Shown in pieces: positions 42,235 through 51,702 of a stretch of 64,000 bases of DNA. The stretch's first letter is position 1; each line of letters opens with the position of its first letter. This DNA is from Arthrobacter_E sp041360795. GTDB lineage: Bacteria; Actinomycetota; Actinomycetes; Actinomycetales; Micrococcaceae. A model generated the notes under the pieces. The model was not told where the DNA came from and did not search any database. It worked only from the letters and a program-made list of their open reading frames with translations. The position numbers and the translations under genes were made by a program. The stretch is from assembly GCF_041360795.1 (NCBI RefSeq), contig NZ_JBFUPW010000001.1:806001-870000 (forward strand), in the 5' to 3' direction.

Positions 42235-45030
42235 ATGAACGCCGTTGAACGGTTCATCAGGAGCCGCGTGCTGCTGCTGACCGCGACCATCCTGATCGCG
42301 ACCATGGCGCTGTCCGTCCTGGTCCAGAGCAGCTCGCAGGCGGCTCTGGTCAAGACCGTGGACCAGAACTCCCGTGGCCTTTACGACATCCTGGTGCAGG
42401 CGCCGGGACAGGGCGAGGGCAAGCTCATGCAGCCGGACATCGTGACCGGCCAGGGCGGGATCAGCTTCGATCAGCTGGACAAGATCCGCCAGATGGACGG
42501 CACCGCGGTGGCCGCGCCCATCTCGCTCGTGTCCCGCGTGACGCAGAACCTCGAAGCCCCGCAGTTGCGTGCCATGGACTACCTCGGGTACAACTCGGGC
42601 CTCGTGGGGCTGCAGCAGACCAGCACCCCCGGCTCCACCGACGGCTCGAAGTGGCCGCAGGCCGAATCCGTGCTCCCGGACAAGGCCACGAAGTACCGGA
42701 TCACGGCCAGTGCCACGAGCTCGGACGGGGTGACCGAGCGGCAGCTGTTCAGCACCGTGGGCGAGGGGACGCTCGGCAAGGCCAAGGTCGTGCAGACCAC
42801 CGTGGCCGGCGGCAAGTCCGTGCAGATCCAGGCGCCGGAAGGCGAGACGGGCATCAAGTTCCCCGCTCCCGCCGGTAATTCCACCCACACTCTCTTCAAC
42901 GCCAACATCGCGCTGCCGCTGGCTCCCGAGATCAGCGAGTCCGTGGTGGCCGTGGACCCGACCGCCGAGCGCGCTCTGCTCGGTGAGGCCGGCGCGTTCC
43001 TCGCACCGCTCGAGAAGGCCCCGCCCGCGGACGGCCGCAACGCCGGCGCCATCGGCCGCTTCTTCCAGGAGAAGCTCTCCTCCGGCATGTCCCAGCAGGA
43101 CATCCAGGACGGTCCCGACTTCCTCGGCGTGCGCCTGAAGTACTGGGCCCCCACGCTCATGCAGTACGAGGCGAGCGTGCGCAGCAAGCAGATCACGGAC
43201 GACTCCCAGGCCATCCCGCTCGTGGTGCGCCAGGGCACCAACCTGGACGTCAAGTACAACGTCAAGATCGAAGAGCTCGACGACGCCGGCAACGTCACCA
43301 AGGAGGTCGGCACCGTCTCCAAGAACCTCGGTGACGGCTACCTCCCGTTCGTCTCGAAGTCCCCGTTCGTGCTGCAGTGGCCGGGCGGCACGGACCACTC
43401 CGACCTCCTGGGCTCCACGTCCAGCTTCGCGTCCGGCCTCTACGACCCCGCCACCTGGAGCACCCAGTTCGCGGCCGCGCCCGATTACTCCGCCAAGAGC
43501 ACCGAGGCCAACGGTTCCGAGGAGAAGCAGGCCGTCCCCGGTGACTGGGTCACGGTGAACAGCCTGCCGGAGCGTGCCCTCGACGGCACCGCCGTCGACC
43601 AGGGCCAGCGCAAGCCGGTCCAGGACCGCTCCTACCGCAAGGACGTGGCCCGCGGCGACGCCAAGGCGACCCCGCTGCCCATCGTCTACGGCACCTTCGA
43701 CCCTTCCGCCGTCCAGAAGGCCGCGGGTGACATCAACCGCCTGCCGCTCGGTGGCTACGATCCCGTGCCGTTCAGCCTCGCGAAGGACGCCTCGGGCAAC
43801 GACGCAGGGTCGAAGGCCCTGAAGCCGAGCCTGAGCGCCACGGGCCTGGTCAGCCAGTCCGCCGGCGCGATCACGGACTACTACGGCCTGGCCGCCGCCC
43901 GCGGCTACACCAAGGACGCCGACGTCGTCGACGCGATCCGCGTGCGCGCCAAGGCAGAAGGCGGCTGGCGTCAGGCCGGCGGCGACATCGCCAAGCTCGC
44001 CGACCAGATCCGTGCCCTGGGCCTGAAGGCCACCATCGTCTCCGGCTCCGCCCGCGAGGACGCGAACATCTTCGTGCCCGGCTACAGCAAGGATGCCTCC
44101 GGCGCCGAGCAGGCCCTGGGCACCGTCCAGCAGTCGTGGGTCCGCCAGGACGCCGCGGCCGCGGTGAGCAGCTCGCTCTCCGGAACCAACATCATGCTCC
44201 TCTTCCTCGCCCTGCTGGGCGCCACGCTGCTGACCGCGGCCTCGACCGTCAGCTACGTGCGCAAGCGGCGGAGTGACGCCGGGATCCTGCGGGCCATGGG
44301 CTGGAACCAGAAGCAGATCAGGAAGTGGGTCCTCCAGGAGTTCGGCGTGGGCGCCGCGGCACTGGCGGCCGCAGGCCTGATCCTCAGCCTCCTGAGCTGG
44401 AACCTGGCGACCGCGATCGTCTCGCTGCTCGTCCTCGTCATCTACGCCGTGGCGGCCTGGCTGGCCGTGCGTCAGCTGCGCCACCACCACGTGGTGGACC
44501 AGGAAGTGGTGGACGACTCGAGTCTCATCACGATCGATTCGCCGCTGACCTTCGCCAACCGTCAGCTGAAGACCCATCGCTTCAACACCCTGGCCCTGGC
44601 CGTCGCGGTCGGCGTCTTCGGCGCCGCGGTCGGCGCGCTCGTGTCCGTCCTGGTGGACATCCCGCGAGCAGCCGGCGCTTCCGCCCTCGGCGGTCTGGCG
44701 GCGGGGAGCATCGTGCTCCCGGCCATCATCCTGGCCGTCGCGGGCGCCGTCGTCGGCCTCTTCCTGACCATCGTGACCGGCCGCTTCGAACTGGGCGCCA
44801 AGCGCGAACAGATCGGTGTGCTCAATGCGATGGGCTGGAACCCTGACATGCTCCGTCAGGTCCGTTTCTTCGAACACGCCCTCGTGGGCCTGTACGCCCT
44901 CCCCATCGGCGTGCTGGGTGCCGCGCTCCTGGGTATTTTCCTCGCCCCCTACGCGGCTGTCTGGGCCGGCATTGCCGGTCTGCTCGCCGTCGTGGTGTGG
45001 GTTCCCGTAGCGACAAGGATCATTCGATGA
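42235..45030 (+). CDS. FtsX/MacB-like ABC transporter permease with large ectodomain
   Basis: A 931-aa permease. TM1 (about 13-36) is followed by about 600 residues of extracytoplasmic domain (to about 645). The FtsX core TM2 (LFLALLGATLLTAASTVSYVRKRR) then leads to AGILRAMGWNQKQIRKWVLQEFG, two further helices at 705-745, and a second block of four helices (785-930) with KREQIGVLNAMGWNPDMLRQVRFFEH. The two 'AMGW' coupling segments mark an internal duplication. CAGGAG lies upstream of the ATG. It overlaps its ATPase by 4 bp. It is probably a mechanotransmission type transporter rather than a solute channel; its target is unknown. Confidence 0.88.
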   Translation: MNAVERFIRSRVLLLTATILIATMALSVLVQSSSQAALVKTVDQNSRGLYDILVQAPGQGEGKLMQPDIVTGQGGISFDQLDKIRQMDGTAVAAPISLVSRVTQNLEAPQLRAMDYLGYNSGLVGLQQTSTPGSTDGSKWPQAESVLPDKATKYRITASATSSDGVTERQLFSTVGEGTLGKAKVVQTTVAGGKSVQIQAPEGETGIKFPAPAGNSTHTLFNANIALPLAPEISESVVAVDPTAERALLGEAGAFLAPLEKAPPADGRNAGAIGRFFQEKLSSGMSQQDIQDGPDFLGVRLKYWAPTLMQYEASVRSKQITDDSQAIPLVVRQGTNLDVKYNVKIEELDDAGNVTKEVGTVSKNLGDGYLPFVSKSPFVLQWPGGTDHSDLLGSTSSFASGLYDPATWSTQFAAAPDYSAKSTEANGSEEKQAVPGDWVTVNSLPERALDGTAVDQGQRKPVQDRSYRKDVARGDAKATPLPIVYGTFDPSAVQKAAGDINRLPLGGYDPVPFSLAKDASGNDAGSKALKPSLSATGLVSQSAGAITDYYGLAAARGYTKDADVVDAIRVRAKAEGGWRQAGGDIAKLADQIRALGLKATIVSGSAREDANIFVPGYSKDASGAEQALGTVQQSWVRQDAAAAVSSSLSGTNIMLLFLALLGATLLTAASTVSYVRKRRSDAGILRAMGWNQKQIRKWVLQEFGVGAAALAAAGLILSLLSWNLATAIVSLLVLVIYAVAAWLAVRQLRHHHVVDQEVVDDSSLITIDSPLTFANRQLKTHRFNTLALAVAVGVFGAAVGALVSVLVDIPRAAGASALGGLAAGSIVLPAIILAVAGAVVGLFLTIVTGRFELGAKREQIGVLNAMGWNPDMLRQVRFFEHALVGLYALPIGVLGAALLGIFLAPYAAVWAGIAGLLAVVVWVPVATRIIR

Positions 45031-45839
45031 CCATTGAACCGGAATCCCGGAAGAACCGCCGCGCCGAAGAGCGCCCCGCCCCGACCCAGGACGAGGAGAA
45101 CACCGTGAGCGTGGAGCAGTCCGCCGTGGACGGCGCCGAACTCCAGACCCGTGCGAACACCATCATCAAGGTGGCCGACCACGAGACCCCGCTGCGCCTC
45201 GAGGACGTCACCATCCGCTACGGCGGTGAGCGCAACGGCGCCGAGCGCGTCACCGTGGTCGAGGGTTTCAACATGGACCTCGACGCCGGCGAGATGCACT
45301 GCGTCGCGGGCCGCTCCGGTTCCGGCAAGACGTCCATCCTGACCGTGAGCGCAGGCCTGACGCTGCCCACGAGCGGCCGCGTCTTCTGGGAGGATGCCCC
45401 GCTCGACGCGATGAACGACGACGAGGTGGCCGACCGCCGTCGCGCGCTCATCGGTTACGTCGACCAGGGCGGCGCCCTGATCGAGGGCATGAGCGCCCTG
45501 GAGAACGTCCTGCTGCCCGCCGTTCCGGACGGCGAGGTGGAACAGCGCACCGAAGCCGCGAAGGACCTGCTCGAGCTGGTCGGTCTCGGCAAGCGCATCA
45601 AGCACCGCCCGGCCCAGCTGTCCGGCGGCGAGCGTCAGCGCGTGGCGATCGCCCGCGCGCTGATCCTCGGCACCCGCGTGCTGGTGGTCGACGAACCCAC
45701 CGCCAGCCTGGACCGCGCCGCGGCCAACAAGATCATCGGCATCCTCAAGGACACCACCAAGGACGGCATCTCGGTCCTGGTCGCCTCGCACGACCACGAG
45801 CTCATCCGCGTGTCCGACTCGATGACCGAACTGAACTGA
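45027..45839 (+). CDS. ABC transporter ATP-binding protein (MacB/LolD type)
   Basis: A 270-aa ATPase with a 55-residue charged N-terminal extension ahead of the domain. Walker A is GRSGSGKTS, the signature LSGGERQRVAIARAL, and Walker B VLVVDEPTASLD, with the H-loop ASHDHE. It starts on the ATGA overlap with the large permease and so forms its ATPase pair. metG follows after 43 bp with its own GTG start. Confidence 0.93.
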   Translation: MTIEPESRKNRRAEERPAPTQDEENTVSVEQSAVDGAELQTRANTIIKVADHETPLRLEDVTIRYGGERNGAERVTVVEGFNMDLDAGEMHCVAGRSGSGKTSILTVSAGLTLPTSGRVFWEDAPLDAMNDDEVADRRRALIGYVDQGGALIEGMSALENVLLPAVPDGEVEQRTEAAKDLLELVGLGKRIKHRPAQLSGGERQRVAIARALILGTRVLVVDEPTASLDRAAANKIIGILKDTTKDGISVLVASHDHELIRVSDSMTELN

Positions 45840-45882
45840 TCACCGCCCAGCGCCCCGCACGCACCGCAGGAGAGAACACACC

Positions 45883-47439
45883 GTGACGCAGCAGAAGCCG
45901 TCCTACTACTTGACCACGGCCATCACGTACCCGAATGGCGTCCCGCACATCGGGCACGCCTACGAGTACATCGCCACGGACGCGATGGCCCGCTTCAAGC
46001 GGCTGGACGGCTATGACGTCATGTTCCTCACCGGGACGGACGAGCACGGCATGAAGATCGCGCAGGCCGCCGAGAAGGAGGGCATCACGCCCCAGGAGCT
46101 TGTCGACCGCAACGCCGAGGTCTACAAGGCCACGCACGCCGAGCTGGGCATCAGCTACGACCGCTTCATCCGGACCACGGACGAGGACCACTACGCGGCG
46201 AGCCAGGAGATCTGGCGCCGCATGGAAACCAACGGCGACATCTACCTCGGCAAGTACGAGGGCTGGTACTCGGTGCGTGACGAGGCGTTCTACGGCGAGG
46301 ACGAAACCGAGCTCCGCGAGGACGGCAAGCGCTACTCCAAGGCCACGGACACCGAGCTGACCTGGACCGAGGAGGAGAGCTACTTCTTCCGGCTCTCCCA
46401 GTACCAGGAGAAGCTCCTGGCCCTCTATGAGGAGCAGCCGGAGTTCGGTTACCCGCGCGGCCGCTTCAACGAGGTCATCAGCTTCGTCAAGGGCGGCCTG
46501 GAGGATCTTTCCATCAGCCGCACGACGTTCGACTGGGGCGTCCCGGTTCCGGGCGATGACAAGCACGTCATGTACGTCTGGGTGGACGCGCTGACCAACT
46601 ACCTGACCGGCGTCGGGTTCCCGGACGAATCCAGCGAGAAATTCCAGCGGTTCTGGCCCGCCGATGTGCACGTGATCGGCAAGGACATCTCCCGCTTCCA
46701 CGCGATCTTCTGGCCGGCGTTCCTCATGAGCGCCGGACTGCCACTGCCGAAGCGCGTGATGATCCACGGCTTCCTGCACAACAACGGCGTGAAGATGTCC
46801 AAGTCGCTGGGCAATGTGGTGGCGCCGGCGGACTTCGTCGCACAGTACGGCCTGGACCAGGTGCGCTACTTCTTCCTGCGGGAGGTCCCGTTCGGCGCCG
46901 ACGGCAGCTACAGCCACGACGCGATCGTCGGCCGCATGAACGCCGATCTGGCCAACAACTTCGGCAACCTCGCACAGCGGTCGCTGTCCATGGTGGCGAA
47001 GAACTGCGACGGCGCCGTGCCGGTCCCCGGCGACTTCACCGCCGCGGATGAGGCGATGCTGGCGCAGGCGGACGCGCTGCTCGCGACCGTGCGCGCGGAG
47101 TTCGAGGAGCAGCAGTTCTCCCGGGCCCTGGAGGCCATGTGGCACGTGCTGGGGGAGTGCAACGCGTACTTCGCCGAGCAGCAGCCGTGGGTCCTCCGCA
47201 AGACCGACCCCGCCCGCATGAACACCGTGCTCTACGTGACCCTGGAGGTGCTGCGCCAGGTCGCGATCCTGAGCCAGCCGGTCATGCCGGGCTCCGCCGG
47301 CAAGGTGCTCGACCTGCTCGGCCAGGAGTCCGAGGAGAGCCGCCTGTTCTCGGCCCTGGGCACTCGTCTGGTGGCCGGCACGGCACTGCCCGCACCGGCC
47401 CCCGTCTTCCCCAAGTACGAGGAGCCCGAGGAGGCCTGA
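45883..47439 (+). CDS. metG: Methionyl-tRNA synthetase
   Basis: A 518-aa class I synthetase charging tRNA-Met. The HIGH-like motif is NGVPHIGHAYEYI (about 13-25) and KMSKS is GVKMSKSLGNVV (about 304-315). It is the short form: the anticodon-binding helical domain is present, but there is no C-terminal EMAP/Trbp dimerisation domain and no Cys4 zinc knuckle. GTG 45883 begins the family N-terminus. Confidence 0.97.
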   Translation: MTQQKPSYYLTTAITYPNGVPHIGHAYEYIATDAMARFKRLDGYDVMFLTGTDEHGMKIAQAAEKEGITPQELVDRNAEVYKATHAELGISYDRFIRTTDEDHYAASQEIWRRMETNGDIYLGKYEGWYSVRDEAFYGEDETELREDGKRYSKATDTELTWTEEESYFFRLSQYQEKLLALYEEQPEFGYPRGRFNEVISFVKGGLEDLSISRTTFDWGVPVPGDDKHVMYVWVDALTNYLTGVGFPDESSEKFQRFWPADVHVIGKDISRFHAIFWPAFLMSAGLPLPKRVMIHGFLHNNGVKMSKSLGNVVAPADFVAQYGLDQVRYFFLREVPFGADGSYSHDAIVGRMNADLANNFGNLAQRSLSMVAKNCDGAVPVPGDFTAADEAMLAQADALLATVRAEFEEQQFSRALEAMWHVLGECNAYFAEQQPWVLRKTDPARMNTVLYVTLEVLRQVAILSQPVMPGSAGKVLDLLGQESEESRLFSALGTRLVAGTALPAPAPVFPKYEEPEEA

Positions 47440-47470
47440 CTCTCCGTCTTCCTCCACGCGTTTCGCGAAG

Positions 47471-47517
47471 GAACAGCTGAGGCCCGGAAAACCATGTTTT
47501 CCGGGCCTCAGCTGTTC
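47471..47517. terminator. Terminator between metG and the FtsX permease
   Basis: A 22-bp perfect stem with a 3-nt loop, the longest perfect stem I found in this window, between convergent genes. Confidence 0.88.
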
Positions 47518-47562
47518 TCTCGTGGGTCTCGCGTCAGGGGTTGCCCCGACTCACAGAGCCGT

Positions 47563-50097
47563 TCAGCTCACGGCCAGCCCCTCCACGGGGGAGAGGCGCG
47601 CCGCACGCCGGGCCGGGACGATGGAGGCGAGCAGTGCCGCCACGATCGCCACCAGGAGCACTCCGGCGATGCCGAGCCAGGGGGCGTCGAAGGGCACGGG
47701 CCCCATCACGCCGAGGGCGGACTTCGCCCCGAGCCAACCGAACGCTCCGCCGAGCAGCACGCCGAGGAGTGCCGACACTCCTGCGATCAGCACCGCCTCC
47801 AGGGCCAGCATGAGCCGGAGCTGGCGCCGCGTCAGACCGAGTGCCCGGAGGAGTGAGTTCTCACGGGTGCGTTCCAGCACGGACAGGCTCAGCGTGTTGG
47901 CCACACCGATCAGGGCGATGAACACCGCCACTGCCAGCAGGGCCGTGACCACGAGCAACATGACGTTGATGACCTCTTCGAACGCGGCCCGTTCCATGAC
48001 TGCTCCGCTCACGTAGGCCGCCGGGACGTCCAGCGTCGTGGCGATCGTGTTGACCACGCCGCGGATGTCGCTCGCCTGCACATCGGCGTTGAGCTTCACC
48101 CACAGCCGCTCGCCCGTGGTGGGGAGGGCGTTGTTGATGGTCTTGGCATCCTCAAGGGTCATGACCGGTAGCATCTCGTCCGTCTTGGTGCGGACGGCCT
48201 CGAGGACGATCTTGCCCCGCGGGCCGTTGACGGTCACCGGACCCTTGGGACCGGTGCGGGAGACCAGGAGGGTTCCGTTCTGCGGCTGGCGGTTCTGGTC
48301 GTTGAGGACCGTGCGGGCGGCGGCCGGATCGACCGCGTAGACCGTCATCTGGGACCCGTTGGCGCCGTCGGAGGTGTCGACGAAGTTGCCGGCGGTGACG
48401 AGCAGCGCGCTCGACGCCACGCCCTTCAGCCCGGAGACGCTCTCCGCGGAGGCCGGGGTGAACGCCTTGGAAGCCGAGCCAGGCTGACGCTCGGACGGGC
48501 CCGACGGCGAGCTCACACTGATGTCGACGGGGTACCGTTCGGCCAGCCCCTGACCCAGGGACGCCTTCGCCGAGCCGGCGCCAACCATCATCATGGTCAC
48601 GAGAGTCACGCCGATGAGCAGGGCCGATGCCGTGGCCGAGGTGCGGGCGGGGTTGCGGACCGCATTGAGTGCGGCCAGCCGGCCGGGAACACCGCTCGGG
48701 TGAGCCAGGCGACCCACGGCGCGGACGGCCCCCGGAATGAACAGCCCGGCGCAGAACAGCACGCCCAGGAAGGTCAGAAGGCCGCCCGGAAGGGCCACGA
48801 ACAGGCTGTTCATCCAGGCGCCGCCCAGCAGCAGGGGCAGGCCGATGACCAGCAGGATGAAGCCGATCACCAGACGGACCCGGCCGCGGCGGTTGCTCAG
48901 CGAGGCGTCGTCGAGCGGGCGGAGCGCCGCCAGCGGGGCGACCCGCGTCGCGGCCCGGGCGGGCACCAGAGCCGCGATGAACGTCATGATCACGCCGATG
49001 AGCACGCCTGCCACGAGGGCCCACGGATCGACGGCGAGGGTGGCGAAGGACCGTGTCGGGTCCGTCTTCGCCAGGGCGATCAGCCCGGCCATCACGCCGA
49101 CACCCACGAGTGCGCCGATCACCGAGGAGACGAAGCCCACGATCGCCGCTTCCACCAGCACGGAGGAGCGGATCTGGGACCGGGTGGCGCCGATGCAGCG
49201 GAGCAGCGCCAGTTCGCGGGTGCGTTGGGCGATGATCACCGAGAAGGTGTTGGACACCACGAGGGCGGAGACGAACAAGGCGATCACGGCGAAGGCGAGC
49301 AGCACGACGGTCAGTTGATCCTGGCCGTCCGTGAACTGCTGGACCTGTGCGACGGCGGCCTCCTCCGGAGTGCGGATGGCGGACGCCACGGCGCCGGATG
49401 CGAGAGCCTTCGAGGCTTCCTGCTTGACGTGACCGACGTCGGCGCCGGCGGCCAGCCGGAGCTGGATCAGGGAGACCTTGTCCTCACCACCGGAGAGCTG
49501 CGAGACCACGGAGGCGGGCGCGAGAAGCTGCGCGAAGCTGCCTCGCAGCGGATCGGAGCTCGGCTCCAGGATGCCGGAGATCTTGAGCGCGATCTGCCCC
49601 GGCTTGGGGGCGCCCGCGCTCTCCTCGGCGCCACCGCCCGGCTGGAGTTTCAGCACGGACCCGACGCTGAGCCTGAACTGCTCTGCCGTGCTGGCGTCGA
49701 TGGCCACTTCGCCGGTGGAGCCCGGCAGATGGCCCGAGCGGGGCTTCGCGGATTCCAGTTCGGCGGGGGCGGAATTCCGGACCATGCCCAGGAAGGAGGC
49801 GTTGTGACCGTCCACCAGGGCGATGGTGTCGGCCTGGCCGTAGACGGATTCCACGCCCGGCACCTTGGACAGGGTCGTGACGTCGCCCGGAGTGAAGTTC
49901 TCGCTGCTCTTCACCGGGGCCACCACGAGGCCGGCCCGGTGATAACTTTCGCCGAGGCTCGCGGCGAGGGAGGCCTTGGTGCTGGAAGACACCAGGAGGG
50001 TGCTGACCAGGAAGGCCACCGCGAGCATGATGGCCAGGCCCACGGCGATGAAGCGCCGCCCGTGGGTGCGCAATTGGGAGAGTGCGACGCGCAGCAT
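47563..50097 (-). CDS. FtsX-type ABC transporter permease (10-TM plan)
   Basis: An 844-aa permease with a duplicated FtsX layout: TM1 (about 15-36), a MacB-like periplasmic domain, a three-helix FtsX block (about 265-385), a linker with two helices (about 405-460), then a second ectodomain and a final three-helix block (about 715-835). SVIIAQRTRELALLRCIGATRSQI and SLSVLERTRENSLLRALGLTRRQLRL are the coupling segments. Typical of peptide or lipid exporters that resist antimicrobial stress. Its ATPase lies immediately upstream, TGATG overlap. Confidence 0.92.
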   Translation of the reverse strand: MLRVALSQLRTHGRRFIAVGLAIMLAVAFLVSTLLVSSSTKASLAASLGESYHRAGLVVAPVKSSENFTPGDVTTLSKVPGVESVYGQADTIALVDGHNASFLGMVRNSAPAELESAKPRSGHLPGSTGEVAIDASTAEQFRLSVGSVLKLQPGGGAEESAGAPKPGQIALKISGILEPSSDPLRGSFAQLLAPASVVSQLSGGEDKVSLIQLRLAAGADVGHVKQEASKALASGAVASAIRTPEEAAVAQVQQFTDGQDQLTVVLLAFAVIALFVSALVVSNTFSVIIAQRTRELALLRCIGATRSQIRSSVLVEAAIVGFVSSVIGALVGVGVMAGLIALAKTDPTRSFATLAVDPWALVAGVLIGVIMTFIAALVPARAATRVAPLAALRPLDDASLSNRRGRVRLVIGFILLVIGLPLLLGGAWMNSLFVALPGGLLTFLGVLFCAGLFIPGAVRAVGRLAHPSGVPGRLAALNAVRNPARTSATASALLIGVTLVTMMMVGAGSAKASLGQGLAERYPVDISVSSPSGPSERQPGSASKAFTPASAESVSGLKGVASSALLVTAGNFVDTSDGANGSQMTVYAVDPAAARTVLNDQNRQPQNGTLLVSRTGPKGPVTVNGPRGKIVLEAVRTKTDEMLPVMTLEDAKTINNALPTTGERLWVKLNADVQASDIRGVVNTIATTLDVPAAYVSGAVMERAAFEEVINVMLLVVTALLAVAVFIALIGVANTLSLSVLERTRENSLLRALGLTRRQLRLMLALEAVLIAGVSALLGVLLGGAFGWLGAKSALGVMGPVPFDAPWLGIAGVLLVAIVAALLASIVPARRAARLSPVEGLAVS

Positions 50098-50873
50098 CAG
50101 GCCCCCAGCTCGCTCATGGCGGCGAGAACCGACTCGGCCGTGGGCTGCTCGATCTGACCGACCACCTGGCCGTCGCTCATGAGGATCACGCGGTCGGCGT
50201 AGCTCGCGGCGACCGGGTCGTGGGTGACCATGATGATGGTCTGACCCAGTTCCTTGCTGCTGCGGCGGAGCAGGGAAAGGACCTCCGCGCCGGAGCGGGA
50301 GTCCAGGTTGCCGGTGGGCTCATCGCCGAACAGCACATGCGGCCTGGTGAGCAGGGCGCGTGCGACGGCGACGCGCTGCTGCTGCCCACCACTGAGCTCG
50401 TGCGGGCGGTGCTTGAGCCGGTCCTTGAGGCCGAGGACGTCCACGATGAAGTCGAACCATTCGAGGTCGGCCTTGCCGCCCGCGAGTTCGATGGGGAGCA
50501 GGATGTTCTGCTCCGCCGTGAGAGTGGGCACGAGGTTGAAGGCCTGGAAGACGAAGCCGACGTTCTCACGGCGCAGGGTCGTCAGCTGGGTGTCGTTCAG
50601 GCCGGTGATCTCGGTGTCGCCGAGGTGGATGTGGCCGGAGTCGGCGGTGTCCAGGCCTGCGAGAAGGTGCATCAGGGTGGACTTGCCGGAGCCGGACGGC
50701 CCCATGATGGCGGTGAAGCGGCCCTTGGCGAAGTCGATGCTGACGTCCCGCAGAGCGGCCACGGCGGTTTCGCCCTTGCCGTAGTTCTTCACGAGATGCT
50801 GGGCGCTGACGGCCAGTTGCGTGGTCCCGGAGGGCGAACCGGGCGAAGGGAATTGGTGCGTTGTCGTGGTCAT
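50097..50873 (-). CDS. ABC transporter ATP-binding protein (MacB/LolD type)
   Basis: A 258-aa ATPase. Walker A is GPSGSGKST (about 57-65), the signature LSGGQQQRVAVARAL, and Walker B VLFGDEPTGNLDS, with H-loop VTHDP. The Pro/Ser-rich first 18 residues precede the conserved domain. Partner of the permease that overlaps its stop by 1 bp. Confidence 0.94.
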   Translation of the reverse strand: MTTTTHQFPSPGSPSGTTQLAVSAQHLVKNYGKGETAVAALRDVSIDFAKGRFTAIMGPSGSGKSTLMHLLAGLDTADSGHIHLGDTEITGLNDTQLTTLRRENVGFVFQAFNLVPTLTAEQNILLPIELAGGKADLEWFDFIVDVLGLKDRLKHRPHELSGGQQQRVAVARALLTRPHVLFGDEPTGNLDSRSGAEVLSLLRRSSKELGQTIIMVTHDPVAASYADRVILMSDGQVVGQIEQPTAESVLAAMSELGA

Positions 50874-50986
50874 GGTTCCACGCTATGGCGCGGCGCCGGT
50901 CCGGCGGATCGGGCCGTGGTCTGCCTTTCGGAGGCGGTGGGCTCATACCGGGGGATGAGGCCCGGGCCGGAAGCCTCCGCCCAGGG

Positions 50987-51700
50987 TCAGCCGACGCCCG
51001 GGGTGACCACTCCGGCCTCGTACGCCATGACCACCAGCTGCACCCGGTCGCGGGCCTGCATCTTGGCCAGCACGTGCCCCACGTGGGTCTTGACGGTGGC
51101 CTCGGAGACGAACAGCCGGGCGGCGATCTCCGGGTTGGAGTCACCTGCGGCGATCATCTCGAAGACTTCCCGCTCGCGCGGCGTGAGGGAGTCGAGTTCC
51201 TCCTGATGGTTGCCACGGGCCTGGGGGCTGTTGCGGAGCATGGGCGCCACGTGATCCAGGAGCCTCCGGGTGGTGGAGGGGGCGATCACGGCGTCGCCGC
51301 GGTGCACGGTGCGGATGGCTTCCAGGAGTTCTTCGGGGGGCGCGTCCTTGAGGAGGAACCCGCTGGCGCCGGCCTGAATGGCTTCGAGCGCGTACTCGTC
51401 GAGGTCGAAGGTGGTCAGCACCACGACCTTGAGGCCGGCACGCTGCGATCCGGGGTTCTGGCGGGAGGAGTCGTCCAGCAGACGGCGGGTGGCTTCGATT
51501 CCGTCCATGCCGGGCATGCGCACGTCCATGAGCACCACATCGGCCGTCGTGGCGGCGAGGTTCTGGAGGGCTTCGAGGCCGTTGGACGCTTCGGCCACCA
51601 CCGTCAGATCCGGCTGGGAGTTGATGAGCATGCTGAAGCCCGAGCGGACCAGTTGCTGATCGTCCACCAGGGCGACGCGGATGGGGGTGGGTTCCTGCAT
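50987..51700 (-). CDS. NarL/LuxR-type response regulator
   Basis: A 237-aa regulator. The receiver domain has the phospho-acceptor Asp59 in VVLMDVRMPGMDG, with VALVDDQQLVRSG before it and the Lys of FLLKDAPPEELLEA after. The C-terminal GerE HTH is LTPREREVFEMIAAGDSNPEIAARLFVSEATVKTHVGHVLAKMQ. Translation starts at ATG 51700, 2 bp from the kinase stop, so the two are cotranscribed. It probably controls the adjoining ABC exporter downstream. Confidence 0.94.
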   Translation of the reverse strand: MQEPTPIRVALVDDQQLVRSGFSMLINSQPDLTVVAEASNGLEALQNLAATTADVVLMDVRMPGMDGIEATRRLLDDSSRQNPGSQRAGLKVVVLTTFDLDEYALEAIQAGASGFLLKDAPPEELLEAIRTVHRGDAVIAPSTTRRLLDHVAPMLRNSPQARGNHQEELDSLTPREREVFEMIAAGDSNPEIAARLFVSEATVKTHVGHVLAKMQARDRVQLVVMAYEAGVVTPGVG

Positions 51701-51702
51701 GC

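Noticed and set aside
42001..44877. A 958-codon open frame antisense to the large ABC permease
   Set aside because: High-GC codon use leaves the opposite strand open. The + strand shows clear FtsX motifs, a ribosome-binding site and overlap with its ATPase; the antisense protein has no recognised motif.
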